Assembly: GCF_004354045.1 (NCBI RefSeq)
Contig: NZ_SMRT01000002.1
Location: 372,001 to 436,000 of the forward strand
Direction of reading: 5' to 3'
Length of the DNA stretch: 64,000 bases
From: Paenibacillus piri
GTDB lineage: Bacteria > Bacillota > Bacilli > Paenibacillales > NBRC-103111
Positions 25,842 to 34,351 of the stretch are shown in pieces; position 1 is the stretch's first letter, and every line of letters begins with the position of its first letter. The notes below the pieces were generated by a model, which was not told the DNA's origin, did not search any database, and saw only the letters and a list, made by a program, of their open reading frames with translations. The position numbers were made by a program, and so were the translations under genes.

Positions 25842-27680
25842 ATGAAGAAGCAGTGGAGGTTAAGATATTTTCTATTAGCCATTTTAATTGCATTCAATGC
25901 TGTATTTTTATCGCTTATTACCATTTCTCTTTATAGTGTAGTCCATGTAACTGTAACCGAACAAACGCGGGCTACAAGGCTGCATGCGCTCGATGCCAAC
26001 CAGCGTCAAATTTCCAATCTGCTGCGCCAGATCGAAGAAACGGGACTTGCAGTTTCGACAAATCCTAAATTGCGTGAGGTGTTAAGCGGCGCACCGATGA
26101 CGGCCGAAATCTACAGCCATGTATTTTCATTGCGTGAAATTGATTATTGGTTGACCGGTTATACCGCAGTTAAGCCGGAAGTAAGAAGTATAAAGGTATA
26201 CAGCATCAAATCGATTCCTTCCATCAGCGAATTGATACTTCCTGCTTCTTCTATTCCTTGGGGGGAAGAAGCGGCAAAACTACTCGGGGAGTTTGATTCC
26301 ATCTGGATGCCGGTGCGTAATGAGGGGAAACTCGTTAGTGAGCCGGTACTGACTTATGTAATGAAAATATTTAATCAAAGGGGAGAGCTGACCGGTTACG
26401 TTGAAATTAATTTAAAAGAGAAGGTGCTGCAGAGCCTGCTGCAAACCGGCAAGGAGAATGCCGTTTCGAATGAGGTCTTTCTGCTTCTCGATCCCAAAAA
26501 CAGATTAATGAGCACGGTGTTTTCACCGGAAAGCGGGGACATGGAACGTCATAAAAATTGGCTGAAAGGGATCGGATACGAAAACGACGATCAAATATCC
26601 ATTGTAGATATAGATAAAGAAAGCTATATGTATATCTATTCGAGCGAGGGAACCGGCAGCTGGAGACTTGTCAATATTATAGAGTCGCAAGAAGTATACA
26701 AATATGCTAATAAATTACGGAATATCGTCTTATTAACAGGACTGTTCGCTTTATTATTAACCGTCCCGGTAGCCTTCTACTTGTCGAAACGAATTATTAG
26801 ACCGGTTTCCATGCTGCTTCAAGGCTTCGAAAAGGTGAAAAGCGGTAATTTCAACGAAAGGATGGATCAAAATTTTATAATTGAATTTCATGAATTGCTG
26901 CAAAGCTACAATCTGATGGTACGAAGGCTGCAAATGCTTCTCGAGCAACTGGAAGAAGAGCATCGGGCGAAAAGAGACGCGGAAGTCAACATGCTGCAAA
27001 GTCAAATCAATCCGCACTTTCTATATAATACACTCGATACGATGAACTGGATGGCTGCAGTGCAAGGGGCCATGGATGTCAGCAGGATGGCAGCGAATCT
27101 GGCCCGGCTTTTTAGAATAAGCATGGGCAAGGGAGGACCTTTCATCAGGCTGAAGGAAGAGATGGAGCATGCGGCAACCTATGTGCTTATTCAACAGGAG
27201 CGGTTTAACGATAAATTTTCATATTCTGTCAAGATAGACACGGAATATTCGTTGTATTACGTTCCAAGGATTATACTTCAGCCGTTTATAGAGAATGCTA
27301 TCATCCACGGATTCGAGGATCTGGAGGAGGGACATGCCCGGATTGTAATTAAAGCAGAGCCTTTGGAAGAGCAAAGCTTTCGGCTGATCATCGAAGACAA
27401 CGGCTCGGGACTGTCGAATGAGTCTATGTCTACGATCGGGACAGGTATTGCATACGGTTCCGGCGGATACGGGATAACAAATGTCAATCAAAGGATCCAA
27501 TTATTTTTCGGCTCAAACTACGGTGTTTCCCTTCAAAACCTGGAGAAAGGGGGAGTACGGGTACAGATTATACTCCCTGTTATTCGATCGCTTGCTGAAA
27601 TCGAGATATGGGAGCGTACAAACAGGCTGACGGTTAACGGAGGAGATGGAAGGCATGAGAGTTATTATTGCGGAGGATGA
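25842..27680 (+). CDS. YesM-type sensor histidine kinase
   Basis: The 612-aa kinase has an N-terminal membrane helix (about residues 9-32), an outer sensor region, a second helix near residues 290-312, and a HAMP domain. The His_kinase segment follows with the phosphoacceptor His392 in QSQINPHFLYN, and the ATPase domain has FIENAIIHGF and GGYGITNVNQRI. It senses an external sugar or stress and phosphorylates the co-encoded regulator. AAGGGGGGG precedes ATG 25842. Its 3' end overlaps the response regulator gene by 26 bp, which couples their translation. Confidence 0.92.
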   Translation: MKKQWRLRYFLLAILIAFNAVFLSLITISLYSVVHVTVTEQTRATRLHALDANQRQISNLLRQIEETGLAVSTNPKLREVLSGAPMTAEIYSHVFSLREIDYWLTGYTAVKPEVRSIKVYSIKSIPSISELILPASSIPWGEEAAKLLGEFDSIWMPVRNEGKLVSEPVLTYVMKIFNQRGELTGYVEINLKEKVLQSLLQTGKENAVSNEVFLLLDPKNRLMSTVFSPESGDMERHKNWLKGIGYENDDQISIVDIDKESYMYIYSSEGTGSWRLVNIIESQEVYKYANKLRNIVLLTGLFALLLTVPVAFYLSKRIIRPVSMLLQGFEKVKSGNFNERMDQNFIIEFHELLQSYNLMVRRLQMLLEQLEEEHRAKRDAEVNMLQSQINPHFLYNTLDTMNWMAAVQGAMDVSRMAANLARLFRISMGKGGPFIRLKEEMEHAATYVLIQQERFNDKFSYSVKIDTEYSLYYVPRIILQPFIENAIIHGFEDLEEGHARIVIKAEPLEEQSFRLIIEDNGSGLSNESMSTIGTGIAYGSGGYGITNVNQRIQLFFGSNYGVSLQNLEKGGVRVQIILPVIRSLAEIEIWERTNRLTVNGGDGRHESYYCGG

Positions 27681-29277
27681 ACAGCATGTGCTGCACGGAC
27701 TGAGGACGATGATCGGATGGAATCAGCTTGGCTTCACTGAAATCGACACCGCTAAAAACGGTTTGATAGCCTGGGAAAAATTCCAATCGCACGTACCCGA
27801 CTTGATCGTATCCGACGTTTGTATGCCTAAGCTGAGCGGCCTCGAATTTATTCGAAAGGTAAGAAATGTCAATCCTACCGTTCCGGTTATCGTATTGAGC
27901 GGATATGGCGAATTTTCCTATGCGCAGGAAGCCATCCATCTTGGTGTGACTCGTTATATTATGAAGCCTACCGTATATACGGAAATTGAAACGGAAATCC
28001 GCAATGTAATGGAAGAACTGCTATCTATACGCAAGCGGCATGACAGGCTGGCGGAGCTGCAGGATCAGATGGAACGTCAGCTTCCCGTTATGCGGGAGTA
28101 CTTTTTGCATAAAATGATTACTTCGGGTCTCGTTATCGAAGAGACTCAGCGGCATATCCTTGATTTTTATCAGCTCGATCCCCATCTCTTCCGCAATGGT
28201 ATTGTGATCAGCTTAAAGGTTCACAGGGCAGAAAATATCAAGATGCGTTTGGAAAAAGATTGGCAGCTTTATAAGTTTGCCTGTGCCAATGTCGCCGAAG
28301 AAATTGTATCAGACGTAGGGATAGGTTATGTCCTGCCATTTGATCATGACCGGCTTCCGGTTTTGCTTTGCGGGAATAACCCGGAAAGGCTGGTATCCGA
28401 CGCAATAAAGGTAACCAAAGAAACTATGAATAAGATCGAGACTTTTTTGAATCTGAATACGAATGCGGGGATCGGCTGTGTTTACCCGGATGTTCAACAA
28501 TATCCGCTTTCATGCAAGGAATCCGTTGAAATGCTCGCTTTAAGCGAGCTTGAGGGATACAACCAAATGCTGTATGCAGGCGACACAGGGGATACGTTTC
28601 CGGATTGGCCGCAATATCCGCATGAACTGGCAGGAACGGTAAGTTACTGGCTGCAAGAGCATGAAATGGTGCCCTTTGAAACGGTTTGGAATGATGTGGA
28701 AAGGGTGTTGATACGGGGAAAGCACGTGCCTTTTGCTTATTTGCAGACCGTTTGCAGCGGTATTGTCACTAATGTGCTAATCGAACTGTTACAAGCGGTT
28801 CCAACACTTACAGAGCAGATCCAACCATTGGCGACGCTTCAGGAACTGCAGAAGCAAAACACGGGACAAAGATTAAAAGAATGGATGAGAAACCAACTCG
28901 AGCACATATACATGCTGTCCATTCAGCATCTGTCAAACGGAAAATCATTGTCTTATGTTGACTATGTAAAAAAACAGGTTGCCGAACATTACAACGAGGA
29001 AATATCGTTTGCGCGGCTCGCCAAAGAGCTTAACTTATCGCGGAACTATTTAAGCAATATTTTTAAACGCGAAACCGGCACAAGCTTTGTATCTTATCTG
29101 ACCCGCTTTCGAATCAATAAAGCAAAGGAATTTTTAATTACCAATCATTACAAGGTCTATGAGGTTGCCCAGATGGTAGGCTATCCCAATGCGGCTTATT
29201 TCAGCCGTATGTTCAAGCAAGTCACGGATATGAGCCCGCTTGAATACAGTCTGGGTGCGGTTCATAAACAAACCTAG
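27655..29277 (+). CDS. YesN-type response regulator (receiver + AraC domain)
   Basis: The 540-aa regulator has an N-terminal receiver domain with the phosphoacceptor Asp54 (LIVSDVCMP) and the conserved Lys (RYIMKPT). A long helical middle region follows, and a C-terminal AraC domain with NLSRNYLSNIFKRETGTSF and FKQVTDMSPLEY. ATG 27655 is used because GGAGG (27639-27643) is correctly spaced; ATG 27646 is directly against that site. It probably controls the locus C importer and the catabolic genes that follow without a gap. Confidence 0.92.
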   Translation: MRVIIAEDEQHVLHGLRTMIGWNQLGFTEIDTAKNGLIAWEKFQSHVPDLIVSDVCMPKLSGLEFIRKVRNVNPTVPVIVLSGYGEFSYAQEAIHLGVTRYIMKPTVYTEIETEIRNVMEELLSIRKRHDRLAELQDQMERQLPVMREYFLHKMITSGLVIEETQRHILDFYQLDPHLFRNGIVISLKVHRAENIKMRLEKDWQLYKFACANVAEEIVSDVGIGYVLPFDHDRLPVLLCGNNPERLVSDAIKVTKETMNKIETFLNLNTNAGIGCVYPDVQQYPLSCKESVEMLALSELEGYNQMLYAGDTGDTFPDWPQYPHELAGTVSYWLQEHEMVPFETVWNDVERVLIRGKHVPFAYLQTVCSGIVTNVLIELLQAVPTLTEQIQPLATLQELQKQNTGQRLKEWMRNQLEHIYMLSIQHLSNGKSLSYVDYVKKQVAEHYNEEISFARLAKELNLSRNYLSNIFKRETGTSFVSYLTRFRINKAKEFLITNHYKVYEVAQMVGYPNAAYFSRMFKQVTDMSPLEYSLGAVHKQT

Positions 29278-29292
29278 GAAAAGAGGGAAACT

Positions 29293-30201
29293 ATGAAAAC
29301 AGTAGCAGTAATAGGCACGGGAGTTATGGGGAAGCCAATGGCTGAAATTTTAATCAAAAAAGGATTTCCGACTGTCGTATTCGATGCGGATCATACAAAA
29401 ACGGAGAGCCTGAAATCGATTGGCGCATCGGTTGCCGCTTCATTGGCCGATGCAGCCGAACGGGCTGACGCCATCGTGCTTAGTCTGCCTAATGTGCCTG
29501 TCTTGCAGCAGGTGATTGCAGGACCCAATGGTCTCCTGAGCGTCGATTTCAAAGGAAAAACGATTTTGGATACAACAACCTCAACCATGAAAGCTTCCAT
29601 AGAGCTGGCTGAGCGGGTTGCGTCGGCGGGAGGATGGATGCTGGATTGTCCGGTAACCGGCGGTGAAGTTGGGGCCAGAGCAGCCGTTCTTTCCATTATG
29701 GTTGGAGGAGATAAGGCGGCATTCGAAGCTCAAAGGGATGTTTTGGAAGCTTTGGGGTCAACGATTGTTCATATCGGGCCATGCGGACACGGCCAAGTCA
29801 GCAAAATGGTTAACCAGATGCTTATGGCCGCCATTTATTGCTCGGTTACCGAGTCTTTTTCCTTTGCCGCACAGCTTGGGGTCGACATTTCGAAAATTTA
29901 TGATGCTGTTGAGCATGGCGGCGGGAAATCGGGCTTGCTTAGCGGTTTAAGAAAAGGAATATTATCGGGGCAACCGGTACAAAACCATAATATGGCCCAG
30001 CATGGAAAGGATATCGACTACGTCATGGAGGAAGCAAGCCGTCATCACAGCTTCGTACCCGTTGCCGCCGCTGTGCATGAAACGTTCAAACTTGGACGTG
30101 TAAAGGGATTGGGAGTATATTCTTCAGGTTCTATGTTTTTGCTTTGGGAGGATTTGCTCGGAATGAAGCTGGCGGACTCTATACGCAAGGAAGAGCAGTA
30201 G
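29293..30201 (+). CDS. NAD(P)-dependent beta-hydroxyacid dehydrogenase
   Basis: The 302-aa protein belongs to the 3-hydroxyisobutyrate/tartronate-semialdehyde reductase family. It has the Rossmann motif GTGVMG (8-13), the substrate segment DCPVTGGEVGAR, and the catalytic Lys171 in GQVSKMVNQ. Enzymes of this kind reduce or oxidise small sugar acids. It lies 15 bp after the response regulator, and a broken relative of this gene remains at 10694-10855. The exact substrate is not readable; the following isomerase and Gfo/Idh genes suggest a sugar-acid or inositol-like pathway. Confidence 0.88.
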   Translation: MKTVAVIGTGVMGKPMAEILIKKGFPTVVFDADHTKTESLKSIGASVAASLADAAERADAIVLSLPNVPVLQQVIAGPNGLLSVDFKGKTILDTTTSTMKASIELAERVASAGGWMLDCPVTGGEVGARAAVLSIMVGGDKAAFEAQRDVLEALGSTIVHIGPCGHGQVSKMVNQMLMAAIYCSVTESFSFAAQLGVDISKIYDAVEHGGGKSGLLSGLRKGILSGQPVQNHNMAQHGKDIDYVMEEASRHHSFVPVAAAVHETFKLGRVKGLGVYSSGSMFLLWEDLLGMKLADSIRKEEQ

Positions 30202-30241
30202 AAAGCAGTAGAACATAAACAATGACAGGAGGCTGAAATGT

Positions 30242-31027
30242 ATGATCGGTTTGGCTTGCGCAAGCTTGTCTTGCGACGGTTTCGGTGACAACAAGTTTAC
30301 AAATAGCCTGAGGCTAATGCCCGAGATGGGATATAAGTATATTGAGCTTGATTGTTGGCACCCTTCTGATTTGACTCCCCGGGTAATTCTTAATTTAAAG
30401 AGGAGATGCGCGGAGTCGGGGCTCGTACCGATTGCCGTGTACGGCTCTTCCTTTGGCGGAAACAACAATAATGAGATCAGTAAGGATGTATGCCATAAGC
30501 TTAGAATGATTGATGCCGCACGGGAATTGGGATGTCATCGTATTGTGGCGACCGGGAGCCGGAGAGGGCAGGCAGGGGGATTGGAAGCGATCATAGCCGT
30601 TCTAAAGCAAATCATGCCCTATGCCGAGGAACAGGGCGTGCTGGTTTGTTTGGAAAATCACACCAACAATAACTTGGAATTCATTGAAGATTATACGTCG
30701 GTTTTTACGGTCATCGATTCTCCGAATATAGGTGTTTGTGTGGATACGGGGCACTTTGAAGCGTCCAACATTGAGCTGGACGAAGTGATCGACAAGCTTC
30801 ATTCGAAAATCAATCATATTCATGTGAAAGAAACCATTGAGAAAGGCATCGAAAGCTTCGTTCGGTTCGGTCAAGGAGTGACGGACAACAATACGTTTAT
30901 CGAGAAGATGATTGAGCTACGGTACAAGGGCTACATAACCGTTGAACTGGCTATCGAAGATAAATCTAACCTGATCGAGGACTTGACTAAACCTTACCTG
31001 ATGTTTAACCGGTATCAGCAACAATAA
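30242..31027 (+). CDS. Sugar phosphate isomerase/epimerase (TIM barrel)
   Basis: The 261-aa protein has the xylose-isomerase-like TIM barrel of the AP-endonuclease-2 superfamily. Metal-binding motifs are visible: the Glu of VCLENHTNNN, Asp/His of VCVDTGHFEA, His of INHIHVKE and Glu of VELAIED. Members interconvert ketoses, epimerise sugars or act on inositols. ATG 30242 follows AGGAGG (30227-30232); an ATG at 30238 is out of frame. It sits between a hydroxyacid dehydrogenase and a Gfo/Idh oxidoreductase. Confidence 0.85.
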   Translation: MIGLACASLSCDGFGDNKFTNSLRLMPEMGYKYIELDCWHPSDLTPRVILNLKRRCAESGLVPIAVYGSSFGGNNNNEISKDVCHKLRMIDAARELGCHRIVATGSRRGQAGGLEAIIAVLKQIMPYAEEQGVLVCLENHTNNNLEFIEDYTSVFTVIDSPNIGVCVDTGHFEASNIELDEVIDKLHSKINHIHVKETIEKGIESFVRFGQGVTDNNTFIEKMIELRYKGYITVELAIEDKSNLIEDLTKPYLMFNRYQQQ

Positions 31028-31053
31028 TTTTTATGGAACTGGGGGTTAGGTAA

Positions 31054-32160
31054 ATGAAAAGTAAAATCAATGTTGCGATTGTAGGGCTCGGATTCGGGGC
31101 TGAATTCATTCCTATTTATCAAGATCACCCGGATTCGAATATGTATGCAGTCTGCCAAAGGACGGAAAGCAAGCTCCATGAAATCGCGGATTATTTCGGT
31201 GTGAACAAGCGGTATACATCATTTGAAGAACTGATATCCGATCCGAATGTGGATGCGGTTCATATCAATTCTCCGATTCATCTTCATGCGGAACAAAGCA
31301 TTGCTGCTCTCCTAGCAGGTAAACATGTTGCATGCACCGTTCCGATGGCAACAACTGTGGAGGAATGCCGCAATATTATCAAAGCCCAGCAGCAATCCGG
31401 TAAAAATTATATGATGATGGAAACGGCTGTGTATACACGCGAATTTTTGTATGCCAAAGAACTGAGGGATAGTGGCCGCTTAGGGAGGATTCAGTTTTTG
31501 CGCGGCTCGCATCAGCAAGAAATGGCCGGATGGCCGGGCTATTGGGAGGGTCTTCCGCCGATGCATTACGCTACTCATGCAGTTAGTCCGCTGCTGGCAT
31601 TGGCTGAGAAGGAAGCCGACTTTGTCTACTGCTTGGGTTCAGGTAAAATCGCGGAGGAATTAACCGCTAAGTACGGTTCTCCATTTGCGGTGGAGTCGGC
31701 GTTATTCCGCTTGAGAGACTCCGATTTGGCGGCAGAGGTGACACGCTCCCTGTTTGAAACATCGAGAGAATATATCGAAAGTTTCGATGTGTATGGGGAC
31801 AAGATGAGCTTTGAATGGCAACAGCTTGAGGCTGACGAGCCTGTAGTTTTTAACGGAGAACAAGGAACGAGAGTCAAAGTGCCGGATTATGCCCGGCTGC
31901 TTCCGCCCGGTATCCGGAAATACACAACAAAAGGCGTATACGACGGGGAGAGCAATCAGCATTTATCGTTTATTCAAGGTTCCGGCCACGGAGGCTCCCA
32001 TCCCCATCTGGTGCATGAGTTTGTCATGAGCATTATCGAAAAAAGAGAGGCTTTTCCAAACGCGCTAACATCCGCAAATTGGACCAGTGCAGGTCTGTGC
32101 GCCCATGAATCTTCGATGAGAAACGGCGAACTTGTGAAGCTCCCGGATTTCCGTGCTTAG
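31054..32160 (+). CDS. Gfo/Idh/MocA family oxidoreductase
   Basis: The 368-aa protein has the N-terminal cofactor fold (IVGLGFG, residues 9-15) and the C-terminal mixed domain of this family, which oxidises or reduces sugars and inositols with NAD(P). The usual EKP motif, whose Lys contacts cofactor and substrate, is replaced by T95-V-P97 (CTVPMATT). This points to an unusual sub-group or altered activity. GGGGGTTAGG precedes ATG 31054. It is the last gene of locus C before a strong hairpin. Confidence 0.85.
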   Translation: MKSKINVAIVGLGFGAEFIPIYQDHPDSNMYAVCQRTESKLHEIADYFGVNKRYTSFEELISDPNVDAVHINSPIHLHAEQSIAALLAGKHVACTVPMATTVEECRNIIKAQQQSGKNYMMMETAVYTREFLYAKELRDSGRLGRIQFLRGSHQQEMAGWPGYWEGLPPMHYATHAVSPLLALAEKEADFVYCLGSGKIAEELTAKYGSPFAVESALFRLRDSDLAAEVTRSLFETSREYIESFDVYGDKMSFEWQQLEADEPVVFNGEQGTRVKVPDYARLLPPGIRKYTTKGVYDGESNQHLSFIQGSGHGGSHPHLVHEFVMSIIEKREAFPNALTSANWTSAGLCAHESSMRNGELVKLPDFRA

Positions 32161-32178
32161 CATAGCTTGACAATATAA

Positions 32179-32217
32179 AGGAGAAGGGACCATTCAATAG
32201 GAATGGGACCTTCTCCT
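32179..32217 (+). terminator. Strong hairpin after locus C
   Basis: AGGAGAAGG/CCTTCTCCT and CCATTC/GGAATGG stack around a symmetric GA/GA internal loop, with an AATA end loop. The T-rich tract behind it is weak (TGTACAATTTT), so it may be a terminator or mRNA 3' stabiliser. Confidence 0.6.
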
Positions 32218-32375
32218 GTACAATTTTAGAGCGACGTGAAGGGTGGTCGAAGGGTAATGAAGCAATGCGATAGAGGAATCGGTATACACCTATTGGATAT
32301 TTCGTATATCTGCTTGATCTTGCATGGATAACTCTGCAATTATCTACTTTCCGTATCCAAAAGCCGAACTATTGC

Positions 32376-32404
32376 TTGATTTATTCAATAATCTTATGTA
32401 TTAT
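32376..32404 (+). promoter_or_regulatory. Sigma-A promoter of the DUF2294-like gene
   Basis: TTGATT (32376-32381) and TATTAT (32399-32404) are 17 bp apart, 52 bp before the start codon. Confidence 0.5.
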
Positions 32405-32456
32405 GAATAATGCTAGATTATAAATTTCGGTTTAAATTATGCCGGAAGGTGAACTC

Positions 32457-32804
32457 ATGCCCCTGATCGATTCTAACGAGAACAGGAAGAAGCTAAGTCA
32501 CATCTATAATGAAATTGCGAAAGAGCTGTTCGGGTTCGGTACGACGATGTTGAAGGTGTCAATCGATCATAATATTATTACGGTTCATGCCAAGCACCGC
32601 CGATCTCCACGCTCCGCTGCGCTTGAAGGTGAGGTTCCTTCCTTGAAGTATGAAGTGGATTACTACATGTCCTCGATTTACAAGAGGAAAATCCGTGAGA
32701 GACTGGAGCAAGAGCTGGGCTTGTCCATTGAAGCGGTATTAAGGGATTATGACCCTTCCACCCAATGGGCCATAACGAATGTTATTCTTCATGAAAACGA
32801 TTAA
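32457..32804 (+). CDS. DUF2294-like protein
   Basis: The 115-aa product has the layout of the DUF2294 family: an N-terminal helix with YNEIAKELFGFGTTMLKVSI, a short beta segment, and an ending of the type VLRDYDPSTQWAITNVILHE. No signal peptide or membrane segment is present. ATG 32457 is chosen because GGAAGGTGA (32443-32451) lies six bases upstream; ATG 32439 would start before that site. The function of the family is not known to me. The gene stands alone between a promoter and a terminator. Confidence 0.6.
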   Translation: MPLIDSNENRKKLSHIYNEIAKELFGFGTTMLKVSIDHNIITVHAKHRRSPRSAALEGEVPSLKYEVDYYMSSIYKRKIRERLEQELGLSIEAVLRDYDPSTQWAITNVILHEND

Positions 32805-33189
32805 TGATCGGCGTTTCTCTTTTGATTTATCTTAAGAGGAAACCGGGTAAGCGAAACGGATGTCTCTTTACGTTGTTTACAACGAAAAGTGCTCTTGTTT
32901 AGAGATTTTTTTCTAAAACAAGGGGACTTTTCTTTTTATGTTGGAAAACAATGGGGGGAAATGTATAGTTTAGGAGCTGAAACGGATAATACATAGAAAA
33001 AAAGCTTCTCATCGAAGCCTCTTCGATGAAGATTCATTCTTGGTTGAAAGGTTTCTTTTCTTGCGATTTCATCAAGCGTTCTACGCGCATTCGAACTTTA
33101 AAAAACGTAGATTATCTGAAATCTATTCATAACGGCAGGAGCTTCACGATTCACCATTATAGATCATGATAATTAAGGGGAGGAACGAA
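32805..33189. other. Intergenic region upstream of locus D
   Basis: It holds the terminator at 32885-32938 and a small hairpin CATCGAAG-CCT-CTTCGATG (33010-33028). I looked for a purine riboswitch here and did not find its conserved loops. No gene is supported. Confidence 0.5.
32885..32938 (+). terminator. Rho-independent terminator
   Basis: A long stem (AAAAGTGCTCTTGTTTAGA with its near-complement to 32930) is followed by TCTTTTT. It is 80 bp after the DUF2294-like gene. Confidence 0.8.
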
Positions 33190-34275
33190 ATGATGAAAAA
33201 ACGATGGGTACAAGGCTTGGCCTCTTTAACGATTCTGGGGATGGTGGCCACCGGCTGCGGCGGAGCAAAAGAACAGGGGAATGCCGGCGCATCGACCGAA
33301 GCGCCAAAAGGTCAGCCGACCAAGCTGGTCATCTCCACTTGGGGCTTCTCTGACGACTTCTTTAAAAAGGAAGTGTATGCGCCATTCGAGAAGGAGCATA
33401 ATGCCCAGATCGTCGTCGAAGCCGGGAACAATGCGGAACGTCTGAACAAAGTAAAACAGGGCGGTTCTTCCGTCGATTTGATCTATTTGTCGGATTATTA
33501 TGCTCAGCAAGGAATTGAGGCAGGTCTTTTCGAGAAGATCGACCGCAGCCGCATTCCGAACTTGAAGGATATTTACGAAGTGGCCAAGGCTCCGCTTGGC
33601 GAGGACTACGGTCCGGCTTATACCATCGGTCAACTAGGGATCGCTTATAACCCGAAAGCAACCGGCGGGAAAGAGATCAAGTCGTGGAGCGACCTGTGGA
33701 GCCCCGAACTCGCCAAGAAACTGACGATGCCGAATATCACATCGACCAGCGGTCCGATGATTCTTGATGCGGCTTCCCGTGTAGCCGGCAATACGGCATT
33801 CAATGAGGATCAGGCGATGGCGAAACTGAAGGCGCTAAATCCTGGTGTCGTGAAATATTACAGCCAAACATCCGAATTCGTGACTATGTTCTCTCAAGGA
33901 GAGATCGCCGCGGGACCGATTATGGAGATGTATGTGAAGGATTTGAAGGCAGCCGTTCCCGAAACGAAGTTCATTACTCCGCAAGAAGGCGGATATGCGA
34001 TCATGAATACGGTCAATATCGTCAAAGGCAGCAAAAACAAGCAGCTTGCGGAAGACTTCATCAACTGGCATTTAAGCAAAACGGTTCAAGAGAAGTCGGC
34101 GAAGGTCAAAGTCGATTCCCCGGTAAATACGACGCTGACGCTGACGCCGGAAGAAGCGACGGGCATTACGTACGGTAAGGAAACCATCAGCAAACTGAAC
34201 AAGCTGGATATGAAGTTTGTCAACGCAAACCTGAAAAAATGGATCGATCGCTTTAACCGTGAAGTTACGCAATAA
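33190..34275 (+). CDS. PotD-like ABC substrate-binding lipoprotein
   Basis: The 361-aa lipoprotein has a signal peptide ending V19-A-T-G-C23. Its body resembles binding proteins of the spermidine/putrescine (PotD) and iron/thiamine type: LVISTWGFSDDFFKKEVYAP, then QGGSSVDLIYLSDYYAQQGI. ATG 33190 follows AAGGGGAGG (33175-33183). In the PotABCD family this protein hands the ligand to PotB/PotC-like permeases, both of which are encoded downstream. The enclosed nucleoside hydrolase and adenine deaminase genes suggest that the ligand is a purine compound rather than a polyamine; that is inference. Confidence 0.88.
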   Translation: MMKKRWVQGLASLTILGMVATGCGGAKEQGNAGASTEAPKGQPTKLVISTWGFSDDFFKKEVYAPFEKEHNAQIVVEAGNNAERLNKVKQGGSSVDLIYLSDYYAQQGIEAGLFEKIDRSRIPNLKDIYEVAKAPLGEDYGPAYTIGQLGIAYNPKATGGKEIKSWSDLWSPELAKKLTMPNITSTSGPMILDAASRVAGNTAFNEDQAMAKLKALNPGVVKYYSQTSEFVTMFSQGEIAAGPIMEMYVKDLKAAVPETKFITPQEGGYAIMNTVNIVKGSKNKQLAEDFINWHLSKTVQEKSAKVKVDSPVNTTLTLTPEEATGITYGKETISKLNKLDMKFVNANLKKWIDRFNREVTQ

Positions 34276-34351
34276 GACGCGGCGAGGTGGACAAGGGTAT
34301 ATGTTGCGGCATGTACCCTTATTTCATTACAAGCATAGGGGGCTCGAACGG

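Larger units (their letters stand above)
32161..32456. other. Intergenic region after locus C
   Basis: It contains the strong hairpin at 32179-32217 and the promoter at 32376-32404. I see no gene. Confidence 0.5.

Noticed and set aside
32940..33189. Purine riboswitch upstream of the purine-salvage operon
   Set aside because: I looked for the conserved purine-aptamer loop sequences and paired P1 stem and did not see them.
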